Shown here in pieces: positions 9,127-16,914 of a stretch of 64,000 bases of DNA (positions are counted from its first letter, which is position 1; the number at the start of each line of letters is the position of its first letter). Both the position numbers and the translations under genes were made by a program. The DNA comes from Haloechinothrix_A salitolerans. Its GTDB lineage: Bacteria; Actinomycetota; Actinomycetes; Mycobacteriales; Pseudonocardiaceae. The notes under the pieces were generated by a model, which was not told where the DNA came from, ran no database searches, and was given only the letters and a program-made list of their open reading frames with translations. The stretch is taken from NCBI RefSeq assembly GCF_039544105.1, contig NZ_BAABLA010000118.1. One strand, 5' to 3'.

Positions 9127-9759
9127 TCAGCTGCCGGGGTTGACCGCCTTGACGGCGAGGAACTGGATGGGCAGCGAGATGAGCTCGGCGGGCCCGTGCA
9201 TGACCTCGCCGACGAACTGCAGCGTGTCGCCGGGTTCGAGCAGGTAGCGCGCGCTGCCGTAGGCGTACTCCATCTTCCCGGAGATCATGAAGATCAGCTC
9301 GGTGCCCGCGTGCTGGTACAGCGGGAACACCTCGGAGCGCTCGGTGAGCGTGACGAGGATGGGTTCGAGCCGGTCGTGCGGGGCGCGCATGGCGCCGAGC
9401 ATCTGGTAGCGGTGGCCGGGGCCGGAGCCCTTGTGGTGGATGTCGAGGCCGCTGCCGGCCTTGACGAACACGACGTCCTGCTCTTCGGACAGGCCGCGGA
9501 AGAACGCGGTGACCGGGACCGACAGCGCCTGCGACAAGCTCGCCAGCGTCGCGAGGCTGGGGGAGGTCTGCATGTTCTCGATCTTCGAGAGCATGCCCTT
9601 GCTCAGCCCGCTCTCGGCGGCGAGCTTGCCGACCGTCCAGCCGAGCTGCTGCCGGAACTCGCGGACGCGCTCGGCGATCACCGTGCTGAGCGCTTCCTCC
9701 AGCTCGGCGCCCGCCTCGTCGAGGTCCTCGGCCGGGAGCGCGCTGTTCTCCTCGGTCAT
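9127..9759 (-). CDS. XRE-family regulator with C-terminal cupin domain
   Basis: About 210 residues. An HTH_3 domain spans roughly residues 30-88 (VREFRQQLGWTVGKLAAES, GLSKGMLSKIENMQTSPSL) and a cupin domain occupies the C-terminal half (LYQHAGTELIFMISGKMEY, LLEPGDTLQFVGEVMHGP). Such proteins are usually repressors or activators that sense a small ligand in the cupin. The start at ATG 9759 is tentative, because a GTG at 9816 would add 19 residues and neither has a strong ribosome site. It lies between the sox operon and the divergent glnT-mgs operon, the classic place for their shared regulator. A CCCCGT/ACGGGG palindrome sits just upstream and may be its autoregulatory site. Confidence 0.88.
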   Translation of the reverse strand: MTEENSALPAEDLDEAGAELEEALSTVIAERVREFRQQLGWTVGKLAAESGLSKGMLSKIENMQTSPSLATLASLSQALSVPVTAFFRGLSEEQDVVFVKAGSGLDIHHKGSGPGHRYQMLGAMRAPHDRLEPILVTLTERSEVFPLYQHAGTELIFMISGKMEYAYGSARYLLEPGDTLQFVGEVMHGPAELISLPIQFLAVKAVNPGS

Positions 9760-9815
9760 GGCTCGATCATGACACTCATCGCGTTGCCGATCCCTTTCGC
9801 GTCCACCGTCGCTCA

Positions 9816-9829
9816 CCCCGTGAACGGGG
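9816..9829. promoter_or_regulatory. CCCCGT-GA-ACGGGG palindrome
   Basis: Six-base perfect arms around two bases, in the intergenic region between the XRE-cupin gene and glnT. Candidate operator. It would overlap the alternative GTG start of the regulator. Confidence 0.4.
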
Positions 9830-9977
9830 TGGCTGGGTCAACTCTAGACCCTCCTGTCGATTTTTCGCGCTACCTGGCGCGCGTGTTCCCGCAGGTCGTC
9901 ACGGGTTTATCCGGCGCGGCCGACGGCGGGCGACGGGATAGATTGGCGCGAAGGGGTTGTCTCATGAGAGGAGACCG

Positions 9978-9996
9978 CGTTTACTAAGCGTGGACA
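9978..9996 (+). promoter_or_regulatory. C1-regulon motif copy 3, weaker (glnT operon)
   Basis: Reads CGTTTACT-AAGC-GTGGACA toward glnT. The GTGGACA half is exact and the left half keeps GTTT and T, so 12 of the 15 fixed positions fit TGTTTCAT-N4-GTGGACA. It lies about 60 nt before the glnT start. Confidence 0.45.
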
Positions 9997-10055
9997 ACGG
10001 AGTGCCGTACACCACATCTCCCACCGGCCAGCGGGCGGGACAAGGAGGGCGAGAC

Positions 10056-11453
10056 ATGACGACCGACCTTGAGAACTTTCTCGCACAGCGAGGTCGTGAC
10101 GAGCAGGTCGCGGCGGTCAGGCGGCAGATCGACGAGCAGGACGTGCGCTACATCTATCTGCAGTTCGTATCGGTCACCGGCCGCATCATGGGCAAGGGTG
10201 TGCCCGCGGCGCACTGGGAGAAGTTCGCTCACGACGGCTTCCAGCTCGTTTACGGCGCCACCGCGAACCTGTTCATCGACCGTCACGGCGACTACATCGG
10301 CTACGGCGCGGAGGCCCGCGAGCTCGTGGGCATTCCTGACGTGGACACGTTCTGCGTGCTCCCGTGGGACCCGCACACCGCGCGTGTGTTCTGCACCCTG
10401 TTCCGGGGTAGGGAGGAAGACGTCGACCCCGGCGCGTATCTGACGTCGGACTGCCGCGGCAACCTCAAGCGGATCCACGAGGCGTTCGAGGCCGAGACCG
10501 GGCTGCATCTGCGGGTGGGTACCGAACCCGAGATGATGTGGCTCAAGAACAATCCCGACGGCACGCCGTCGGTCGACGGCAAGACGAAGCCGTTCTGCTA
10601 CCACATCGACCAGTTCTCCGAGCTGCAGCCGCTCATCCACCGCGTGATCGAGTACGGCACGGCGATGGGTCTTGACATGATCCAGGGCGACCACGAGGAC
10701 GCCCCCGGCCAGCTGGAGCTGAACTGGCAGTTCGACCGCGCCGAGCTCACCGCCGACCGGCTGACCACCTACCGGCAGATCTGCAAGCAGGTCGGCCGCG
10801 AGTTCGACGCCTACCCGTGCTTCATGCCCAAGCCGTTCATGGGCGTCTCCGCGAACGGCTGCCACCACAACATCTCGCTGTGGGAAGGTGACGAGAACGC
10901 CTTCCTGCCCGACACCGACAACCCGAGGATGCCCAGCAAGCGCGGGCTCGCGGCCATCGGCGGTGTGCTGGAGCACCTCGACGCGCTGACCTGCCTCAGC
11001 TCGCCGACGGTCAACTCGTACCGGCGGCTCTGGGACACCGGGTTCTGGGCGCCGCTCTACGCCGACTGGGGTTTCCAGAACCGCACGACCGCGCTGCGCG
11101 TCAGTGCACCGGGCCGCTTCGAGTACCGGTCGGTGGACTCGTCGGTCAACCCGTACCTGTCGATGGCGGGGCTGATTACCGCGATGGGCGACGGGATTCG
11201 CCGCAACCTCGATCCCGGTCCGCCGGAGGAGCGCAACATCTACGAGGCCATGGCCGACGGCAAAGACGTCCACAAGATCCCGATGACGCTCGGCGACGCC
11301 CTTGAAGCGCTGCGCGGCGACGACGTGGTCCGCAAGGCCCTGCCTGGCGAGATGTACACCGTCTTCGAGCACTACAAGCGCGACGAATGGGAGCGCTACT
11401 GCGCCGCGGTCACCGACTGGGACGTCAAGGAGTACCTAGACATCCTGCCGTAA
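10056..11453 (+). CDS. glnT: Type III glutamine synthetase-like protein, probable gamma-glutamylmethylamide synthetase
   Basis: A 465-residue GS-fold ligase. An N-terminal beta-Grasp part (VRYIYLQFVSVTGRIMGKG) is followed by the catalytic core with the Glu/His metal and substrate motifs GTEPEMMW, GDHEDAPGQLELNW, NGCHHNISLW and GRFEYRSVDSSVNPYL. The ATG at 10056 is preceded by AAGGAGGGCGAGAC; the frame runs further upstream without a better start. GlnT proteins next to glutamate-synthase-like gene triplets include GmaS, which joins methylamine to glutamate using ATP. That role fits here because mgsABC-type genes follow and mgd/sox genes diverge. Glutamine synthesis itself remains possible. Confidence 0.92.
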   Translation: MTTDLENFLAQRGRDEQVAAVRRQIDEQDVRYIYLQFVSVTGRIMGKGVPAAHWEKFAHDGFQLVYGATANLFIDRHGDYIGYGAEARELVGIPDVDTFCVLPWDPHTARVFCTLFRGREEDVDPGAYLTSDCRGNLKRIHEAFEAETGLHLRVGTEPEMMWLKNNPDGTPSVDGKTKPFCYHIDQFSELQPLIHRVIEYGTAMGLDMIQGDHEDAPGQLELNWQFDRAELTADRLTTYRQICKQVGREFDAYPCFMPKPFMGVSANGCHHNISLWEGDENAFLPDTDNPRMPSKRGLAAIGGVLEHLDALTCLSSPTVNSYRRLWDTGFWAPLYADWGFQNRTTALRVSAPGRFEYRSVDSSVNPYLSMAGLITAMGDGIRRNLDPGPPEERNIYEAMADGKDVHKIPMTLGDALEALRGDDVVRKALPGEMYTVFEHYKRDEWERYCAAVTDWDVKEYLDILP

Positions 11454-11505
11454 CCGACGAACCCGCGACGAAGGAGCTTGGGTTCGTCGGAACCAAATCG
11501 ACAGC

Positions 11506-11564
11506 CGCGGCGAAGCCGCGACCACGCCCGGGGGCGGAGCCCCCGTGGCTGCGGCGCAAGCCGC
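11506..11564. repeat. Three tandem small GC hairpins between glnT and mgsA
   Basis: Three consecutive stem-loops: CGCGGC-GAA-GCCGCG (11506-11520), CGGGGGC-GGA-GCCCCCG (11529-11545) and GCGGC-GCAA-GCCGC (11551-11564). They fill the 146-nt gap between two genes of one operon. They may damp or stabilise the mRNA, or be an interspersed REP-like element; no T-run follows, so a terminator is unlikely. Confidence 0.5.
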
Positions 11565-11599
11565 GACCAAGCAGTTGTGTCCGACGAAGGAGGACTCGG

Positions 11600-12529
11600 A
11601 TGTGCGGTATCGCCGGCATCATCTATACGAATGGCCGAGGTGACGTCGGCCGCGACATGACCAACATGCTGCAGGCCATGAAGCATCGCGGCCCCGACTC
11701 GACGGGCTACGCGCTGTACGGCGAGCCGAACGACCTGCTCGTGATGCGCTTCAAGTTGGCGGACCCGAACGATGGTAGCGACTTCGGCTACGAGGAGCGG
11801 CTCAACCGCAGCCGCCGGGAGGTCGAGGCACGGCTGGCGAAGATCGGCGCGACGATTGACCGCGTCGAGGGTGAGTCGGAGTACGCCTACCGGGCGACGT
11901 TCCGGTATGACGGCGAACTGAAGCCGCTCGCCGACTACGTCGAGGACGTCCCCGGCGCCGAGGTGCTCTCGCTCGGGCATTCGCTGGAGATCATCAAGGA
12001 CCTCGGTGACGCCGAGACCGTCGCCGAGCAGTACCGGCTGAAGGAGTTCACCGGCACCCACGCCATCGGCCATGTGCGGATGGCGACTGAATCCGATGTG
12101 GACATCGCGGGCGCGCACCCCTACTGGGCGTACCCGTTCTCGGACGTCGCCGTCGTCCATAACGGACAGTTGACCAACTATCACCAGTGGCGGCGCAGGC
12201 TCGAGCGGACCGGTCACCGGTTCCAGTCCGAATGCGACTCCGAGATCATCGCCGTCTACCTGGCGCAGAGCATGGCCGACGGCCTGCCGCTCGAAGCGGC
12301 GATGAAGCAGAGCCTCGAGGACCTGGACGGCGTGTTCACCTACCTGGTCGTCACGCAGGACCAGCTCGGCATGGCCAAGGACGAGATGGCCGCCAAGCCG
12401 CTGGTGCTGCACGAGGGCGACGGCGTCGTGGCGCTGGCCTCCGAGGAGGGCGCCATCCGCGAGGTACTGAACCAGGAGATCGATTCCTACGACCCGTACG
12501 AAGGGGAGGTGATGGTGTGGAGCAGGTGA
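11600..12529 (+). CDS. mgsA: Class II glutamine amidotransferase, N-methylglutamate synthase subunit A-like
   Basis: A 309-residue Ntn-type amidotransferase. The sequence begins MCGIAGIIYTNGRGD, so Cys2 becomes the N-terminal nucleophile after Met removal. AAGGAGGACTCGG precedes the ATG, which fixes this start; longer in-frame starts would bury the Cys. Other family marks are KHRGPDSTGYALYG, IGHVRMATES and VVHNGQLTNYHQWRR. In glutamate synthase this domain releases ammonia from glutamine. As a separate subunit with GXGXG and FMN partners it matches GlxB/MgsA. It lies after glnT in the same operon, and its 3' end overlaps mgsB. Confidence 0.92.
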   Translation: MCGIAGIIYTNGRGDVGRDMTNMLQAMKHRGPDSTGYALYGEPNDLLVMRFKLADPNDGSDFGYEERLNRSRREVEARLAKIGATIDRVEGESEYAYRATFRYDGELKPLADYVEDVPGAEVLSLGHSLEIIKDLGDAETVAEQYRLKEFTGTHAIGHVRMATESDVDIAGAHPYWAYPFSDVAVVHNGQLTNYHQWRRRLERTGHRFQSECDSEIIAVYLAQSMADGLPLEAAMKQSLEDLDGVFTYLVVTQDQLGMAKDEMAAKPLVLHEGDGVVALASEEGAIREVLNQEIDSYDPYEGEVMVWSR

Positions 12530-13332
12530 TGCAGGCACCCGAGCAGAGCACCGTCGCGACGAAGCCTGGCCGCTACGACATTCGTGGTCTGGCTGAGCCG
12601 GACGCCGTCGCTCCGCGCACCGCCGTCGTCAGTGGCGACAAGGCCGAGCTGGACGCCGCCGATCTGAGCACAAGGCAGATCAACCTCGAGCTGCGCAGGC
12701 TGCTGAACGAGGAGGGCGTCAGCGACATCACGGTGCGCAATCCACGGGCCAGGCACTCGATCGCCGTCGGTCTGCTGGAGCGGTGTCGGATCAAGATCGA
12801 CGGCAGCCTCGGCTACTTCGGTTGCGGGCTCATCGATGGCCCCGAGATCCACGTGACCGGCCGGGTCGGCTGGTCGGTCGCCGAGAACATGATGTCCGGC
12901 GTCGTCGTGGTCGACAAGAACGCTGGTTCGCTGACCGGCGCCGCGATACGCGGCGGCGACCTCGTCATCCGTGGTCACGTCGGCGCGAGGACGGGTATCG
13001 ACCAGAAGGGCGGCACCATCATCGTCGGCGGCAACGCCGGGTCGATGACCGGGTTCATGATGCAGCGTGGCCGCCAGATCATCTGCGGTGACGCGGGCAA
13101 CGGCCTCGGCGACTCGATGTACGACGGCACGCTCTACGTCGCGGGCAAGGTCGCCTCACTCGGCATCGACTGCGTCGAGGCGGAGATGACCGACGCCGAC
13201 GCCGAGCTGATCGACCGCAAGTTCCGTATCTACGGACTCGACCGTCCGGACACATTCCGGAAGTTCGTCTGCGGCAAGCAGCTCTACAACTACGACACCC
13301 TCGAGCCCTCCGAGCGCAAGCTCGTCCTCTAG
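12517..13332 (+). CDS. mgsB: GXGXG-domain protein, N-methylglutamate synthase subunit B-like
   Basis: A 271-residue protein equivalent to the C-terminal beta-helix (GXGXG) domain of glutamate synthase. Repeated G-x-x-G turns are seen in GSLGYFGCGLIDGPEIHVTG, GSLTGAAIRGGDLVIRGHVG and GGNAGSMTGFMMQRG. The GTG at 12517 is favoured because AAGGGGAGG ends 7 nt upstream; GTG 12526 and ATG 12529 are alternatives. It overlaps mgsA by 13 nt, indicating coupled translation, and mgsC starts 11 nt later. The domain scaffolds the complex and has no catalytic residues of its own. GlxC is the corresponding name in rhizobia. Confidence 0.9.
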   Translation: MEQVMQAPEQSTVATKPGRYDIRGLAEPDAVAPRTAVVSGDKAELDAADLSTRQINLELRRLLNEEGVSDITVRNPRARHSIAVGLLERCRIKIDGSLGYFGCGLIDGPEIHVTGRVGWSVAENMMSGVVVVDKNAGSLTGAAIRGGDLVIRGHVGARTGIDQKGGTIIVGGNAGSMTGFMMQRGRQIICGDAGNGLGDSMYDGTLYVAGKVASLGIDCVEAEMTDADAELIDRKFRIYGLDRPDTFRKFVCGKQLYNYDTLEPSERKLVL

Positions 13333-13343
13333 GAGAGAGTCAT

Positions 13344-14762
13344 ATGGCTGACGAGACAGCACCGTCGGAGACCACGCTCCTCGGCGAGAGCAAGATTTTC
13401 ACCCCCGAGGTCATCAACGACATCCACATGAAGGCCGAGCTCGGTCGCTACCGGATGCGCGGGGGCGGGATCTTCAAGAAGATCCCGCACTGGGATGAGC
13501 TCGTGTTCCTCCCAGGCACCCTCACGCGATTCGTGATCGAGGGCTACCGCGAGAAGTGCGAGACCAAGACCGTGCTCGGCTCGCGCTTCGCGAAGAAGCC
13601 GCTGGAGCTGGACATCCCCATCTACATCACGGGAATGAGCTTCGGCGCGCTGTCGCTGGAGGCCAAGATGGCGCTCGCCAAGGGCGCGTCGATGGCGGGC
13701 ACGGCGACCTGTTCGGGTGAGGGCGGGATGATCCCGCCGGAGCGCGACCTGTCCACGAAGTGGTACTACCAGGTGATCCAGAGCCGTTACGGCTTCAACC
13801 CGCACCACCTGATGCTGGCCGACGCGGTCGAGTTCTTCATCGGACAGGGGTGCAAGGTCGGCATGGGTGGCCACCTCATGGGCCAGAAGGTCACCGAGCA
13901 GGTCGCCGAGATGCGCTCGTTGCCACCGGGCATCGACCAGCGCAGCCCGGCGCGGCATCCGGACTGGATGGGCCCTGACGACCTGTCGCTGAAGGTGCAG
14001 GAGGTCCGCGAGGCGACCGACTACCAGGTACCGATCCAGCTGAAGCTCGGCGCCTCGCGCGTGTACGACGACGTGCGGATGGCGGCGAAGTGTGGGCCCG
14101 ACGTCATCTACCTGGACGGTGCCGAAGGTGGCACCGGCGCCGGACCGCACATCGGAACCGAGGAGACCGGCATCCCGCTGATGGCGGCCATTCCCGAGGC
14201 GCGAAGGGCGCTGGAGGACGTCGGCCTCGCCGACGAGATCGACCTCGTGGTGGCGGGTGGTATCCGCAACGGCGCGGACGTCGCCAAGTGCATCGCGCTC
14301 GGCGCGACGGCCGTCGCGATCGGCACCGCCGCGCTGATGGCACTGGGCTCCAACAAGGAGATCCCGGGGGTCACCGACTACGTGGGCGCCACCGGCGCCC
14401 CGGCCAGCAAGTTCTACCACATGCACACCGGAAACGACCCGGCTGGCATCACCACCCAGGACCCGGAGCTGCGCAAACGGCTCGATGTCGACGAGGGTGC
14501 GATGCGGGTCTACAACTTCCTCCACGCGTTGACGCTCGAGGCGCAGATGCTTGCCCGCGCCTGCGGCAAAACCAACATCCACAGTCTCGAGCCGGAGGAC
14601 CTCGCCGCGCTGACCACCGAGTCGGCCGCGATGGCCAAGGTTCCGCTCGCGGGCACCAACTACGTCCCCGGCGTGACCGAGGACAAGACGTTGGGCGAGA
14701 TCAAGCAACTGCTGGAGAAACACGTGGCCAACGACGGCCTTGCGGGAGGTAGTGGTGTCTGA
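13344..14762 (+). CDS. mgsC: FMN-dependent glutamate synthase-like protein, N-methylglutamate synthase subunit C-like
   Basis: A 472-residue (beta/alpha)8 FMN protein of the Glu_synthase domain type. Motifs: YITGMSFGALSLEAKMALAK, CSGEGGMIPPERDLS, PIQLKLGASRVYDDVRMAAK, DVIYLDGAEGGTGAGPHIG and DLVVAGGIRNGADVAKCIAL (phosphate-binding). In N-methylglutamate synthase the FMN subunit moves the methylamino group of gamma-glutamylmethylamide, or methylamine, onto 2-oxoglutarate. AGGAGAGAGTCAT precedes the ATG. Together with the two genes before it this gives the full MgsABC/GlxBCD set. The 3' end overlaps the next small gene by 8 nt. Confidence 0.93.
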   Translation: MADETAPSETTLLGESKIFTPEVINDIHMKAELGRYRMRGGGIFKKIPHWDELVFLPGTLTRFVIEGYREKCETKTVLGSRFAKKPLELDIPIYITGMSFGALSLEAKMALAKGASMAGTATCSGEGGMIPPERDLSTKWYYQVIQSRYGFNPHHLMLADAVEFFIGQGCKVGMGGHLMGQKVTEQVAEMRSLPPGIDQRSPARHPDWMGPDDLSLKVQEVREATDYQVPIQLKLGASRVYDDVRMAAKCGPDVIYLDGAEGGTGAGPHIGTEETGIPLMAAIPEARRALEDVGLADEIDLVVAGGIRNGADVAKCIALGATAVAIGTAALMALGSNKEIPGVTDYVGATGAPASKFYHMHTGNDPAGITTQDPELRKRLDVDEGAMRVYNFLHALTLEAQMLARACGKTNIHSLEPEDLAALTTESAAMAKVPLAGTNYVPGVTEDKTLGEIKQLLEKHVANDGLAGGSGV

Positions 14763-15216
14763 GCGGATTGATATCTCGGATATCTCGGGCCGGAAGCTCT
14801 CCGGCGGGAAGAGCATCGACACCGAGGAGTTGACCGGCAAGACGTTCCCCTACCAGTTCGACCCGTCCCTGGTCGAGGACATCGACCTGTACGAGTCGAC
14901 GCCGGGTGAGGATCTCAACTGGCTCGAGGACATCGAGCTGATGACAGAGGACGGCATCCCGGCGGTGTTCGACCGCTACACCAACGCCTTCCTGAAGATT
15001 CACTTCGAGATTCCAAAAGGCAGGGAGAACGAGTACGCCCGCAAGGTGCTGATCAAGCACCTGCAGTCGGGCAACTCCTACGGGATCTGGCTCAAGCACA
15101 AGCACGCCAAGTTCCCGCAACCCGAACTGGGTTCGTGGCTCAAGGAGTCGGAGACCGTTGGCGAGAACTGGCAGCCGCCGGTGCTTGAGGGCTGGGAGAA
15201 GCCCGTCGGACACTAG
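14755..15216 (+). CDS. Small protein of unknown function in the mgs operon
   Basis: About 153 residues, starting at GTG 14755 (MSERIDISDISGRKL) with GGGAGG 5 nt upstream; GTG 14752 is an alternative. The protein is acidic, without signal peptide or membrane segment. Recognisable stretches are DLYESTPGEDLNWLEDIELM, FLKIHFEIPKGRENEYARKV and YGIWLKHKHAKFPQPEL, with a Lys/His/Trp-rich region near 110-125. I do not recognise the family. Its start lies inside the end of mgsC and a perfect terminator follows, so it is the last gene of the glnT-mgsABC transcript and may be an accessory subunit of the synthase. Confidence 0.85.
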   Translation: MSERIDISDISGRKLSGGKSIDTEELTGKTFPYQFDPSLVEDIDLYESTPGEDLNWLEDIELMTEDGIPAVFDRYTNAFLKIHFEIPKGRENEYARKVLIKHLQSGNSYGIWLKHKHAKFPQPELGSWLKESETVGENWQPPVLEGWEKPVGH

Positions 15217-15230
15217 CGTCTCGAGTCACT

Positions 15231-15274
15231 GATCGTCCGTGGCGGCCGGGAGGTTCCGGCCGCCACGGACGATC
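15231..15274 (+). terminator. Strong hairpin terminator of the glnT-mgs operon
   Basis: A perfect 19-bp inverted repeat (15231-15249 and 15256-15274) around a 6-nt loop, 14 nt after the last gene of the operon. There is no T-run, as is common for actinomycete terminators of this kind. Confidence 0.8.
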
Positions 15275-15310
15275 GTATTCGTGACTGGTTGGTTGACGGC
15301 GAGTACCGGT

Positions 15311-15357
15311 ACGGCGATTGTCGGACGTGTCGCATGACAACGGCGATTGTCGGACGT
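15311..15357. repeat. Pair of 18-bp direct repeats
   Basis: ACGGCGATTGTCGGACGT occurs at 15311-15328 and again, identical, at 15340-15357, a 29-bp period. It lies between the mgs terminator and the CobM-like gene. It could be a local duplication or paired binding sites; nothing else in the gap suggests a gene. Confidence 0.55.
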
Positions 15358-15411
15358 CGAACGGTTCGTCGTCCGGCGTGGGAATTCGTGGTGACGTCCT
15401 CGGCTACGACG

Positions 15412-15750
15412 TCAGCAGCGGATCAGTTCGGTCGGCAGACCTAATTCGCCGCAGCGATCGACGTGGTCGAATAGCGTGTCCCACCGGGTGGAGTCGTCCG
15501 AACGGATATGGATGACGCGGAAACCATCCCGGGACGCCAGGTCGTAGAATGGAAGCAACGAATGTGTCGCGCCATTGTCGTCGATGACGACGTCAGCGTG
15601 ATCAGGTGCGTGCCGCAGCACGCCGTCACTCACCGTGCCGCCGGTCCAAATGACGACGTCCGCTTCCGCGATAGCGCGCGTCGCGCGCCATGACAGCGAA
15701 TCGGAAACGTGTGGACTGACAGCGATGAAAGTGACTCGTCCGGTACTCAC
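15412..15750 (-). CDS. CobM-like tetrapyrrole methylase N-terminal fragment
   Basis: 112 residues resembling the N-terminal part of precorrin-4 C11-methyltransferase: RATRAIAEADVVIWTGGTVSDGVLRHAPDHADVV fits the CobM pattern of an alpha helix, then xxDVVxYxGSxVxxxxL. CobM is normally about 250 residues, so only the first half is present. The Gly-rich N-terminal loop (GAGPGD in the family) reads AVSPHVSD here. SAM methylation is therefore doubtful, and the protein may be a relic or repurposed domain. The start (GTG 15750) has no clear ribosome site. It stands alone on this strand between two C1 operons. A cobalamin link would fit folate methyl transfer but is speculative. Confidence 0.6.
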   Translation of the reverse strand: MSTGRVTFIAVSPHVSDSLSWRATRAIAEADVVIWTGGTVSDGVLRHAPDHADVVIDDNGATHSLLPFYDLASRDGFRVIHIRSDDSTRWDTLFDHVDRCGELGLPTELIRC

Positions 15751-15822
15751 ATGGTCTATTGTGGGCGGCGTTCCCGTTGGGTGTCTATTGAACGAATAGT
15801 TGGCATTCTTCAGTAATCACTT

Positions 15823-15834
15823 GATTCATGAATC
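15823..15834. promoter_or_regulatory. GATTCATGAATC palindrome
   Basis: Perfect 12-bp palindrome in the AT-richer divergent gap between the CobM-like gene and the MetF paralogue. Possible operator for either gene; low certainty. Confidence 0.3.
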
Positions 15835-15957
15835 GAGCGTTGAGCGAGGCTCGAGAATTCTCGATTGACCCGGATTTACGGTCGGTGGTCAGATCGATTC
15901 TGACGCTATTTCCGGTGGCGATTCGGCACCGGCCCGCGCGAGTGAAGGGAAGCGGCG

Positions 15958-16914
15958 ATGGCGCCGAACCGGCGGTGTGCCACAGACGTCTTCTGGAACC
16001 TCGCCACGCTCATGGACGACTTCGCGCTGGAGCTCCCGTCGGCCGGGCTCACGGAGGACTCGTTGCGGTCCGGTTGCCTGGCGGAAGGGTCGCGGATCTG
16101 CCTCTCGTCCCATCGCGACGGATCGCCGGCCGAGGTGACGGAGGCCGCGGCGGAGGTCGTCATCGCGGGGATGCGGCCAGTGGTCACGTTGGCGGCGCCC
16201 GACCCCGTGGCCGTCCCTGATCCCGCCGCGCTGGACCGGTTCGACCGCGCGCTGGACGAGTTGGCCGCCATCGGGGTGCGGGAGCTGGTTCTGGTCTGGC
16301 CAGCGCGCACGTCGATGTCCGACATCCTGGACGACGTGACACGCATCGTGCATCGATGCGATCCCGGCGGCCGGGGGTTCGTCGACATCGGTGTCGCGAA
16401 CGTAGATCACGGCGTCGGGAGTGCAGGACACAGCGTCGGGAGTGCAGGACACAGCGTCGGGAGTGCAGGACACAGTGTCGAGAGTGTCGGACACGGCGTC
16501 GGGAGTGGGGGACACGAGCTGTCGGCGGACTTGCTGCGGGCGTTCGAGGACGCCAGCGCCGCGTGTGTCGACAACGGCGTGGGCGTCACGTTGCTGACGC
16601 CGTTGACGCGATCGGCGGAGTCCGTCGTTGGTTGGGAACGTTCGCTTCGCGCGGCGGGCAACCTGTTTCCGGTGCGCGTCCGGCTGCCGGGAGTGGCACC
16701 GAGCCCGTTTCGCCGGACCGTTCCCGCGCTGCTCGGTATGGCCGCTGCCGCCGAGTCGGACCCCGGCTGTCTGATTTCCGAGGTGCAGTTCGTGCTACGG
16801 GGCTCGGCGGGCCGGACGGCGGCGTTCGCTGAGGAGATTCGGCGCGGGAACTTCGTCGTCGAGGACACCGACTACGGCTACCGGTTGAGCATGCTTCGCG
16901 AAGGGACGACGTGA
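15958..16914 (+). CDS. Divergent methylenetetrahydrofolate reductase (MetF)-like protein with internal heptad repeat
   Basis: A 318-residue paralogue of the protein encoded at 17194, recognisable by shared order: FALELPSAGL near 22, VIAGMRPVVTLAAPDPVAVPDPAALDRFDRALDELAAIGVRELVLVW (core strand-helix), then VVGWERSLRAAGNLFPVRVRLPGVA. GAAGGGAAGC precedes the ATG. Where the paralogue has GVAGHPEGSPDID, this one carries five 7-residue units of the form [GS]V[GE]S[AVG]GH. Several typical MetF residues are changed, so catalysis is uncertain; it may be a partner subunit or decaying copy. It lies upstream of the metF/serine-cycle operon on the same strand, 279 nt away. Confidence 0.75.
   Translation: MAPNRRCATDVFWNLATLMDDFALELPSAGLTEDSLRSGCLAEGSRICLSSHRDGSPAEVTEAAAEVVIAGMRPVVTLAAPDPVAVPDPAALDRFDRALDELAAIGVRELVLVWPARTSMSDILDDVTRIVHRCDPGGRGFVDIGVANVDHGVGSAGHSVGSAGHSVGSAGHSVESVGHGVGSGGHELSADLLRAFEDASAACVDNGVGVTLLTPLTRSAESVVGWERSLRAAGNLFPVRVRLPGVAPSPFRRTVPALLGMAAAAESDPGCLISEVQFVLRGSAGRTAAFAEEIRRGNFVVEDTDYGYRLSMLREGTT
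16411..16515 (+). repeat. Five-copy 21-bp coding minisatellite
   Basis: Units start at 16411, 16432, 16453, 16474 and 16495. Units 2 and 3 are identical, unit 1 differs at its first codon, and units 4 and 5 have diverged. Each encodes a heptapeptide ending in GH, keeping the reading frame of the MetF-like protein. Confidence 0.9.

Noticed and set aside
9984..11372. 462-codon minus-strand frame opposite glnT
   Set aside because: Shadow of glnT, which has all GS motifs.
16411..16515. Repeat array as a CRISPR
   Set aside because: Units are 21 bp with no spacers and stay in frame within a MetF-like protein; it is a coding minisatellite.
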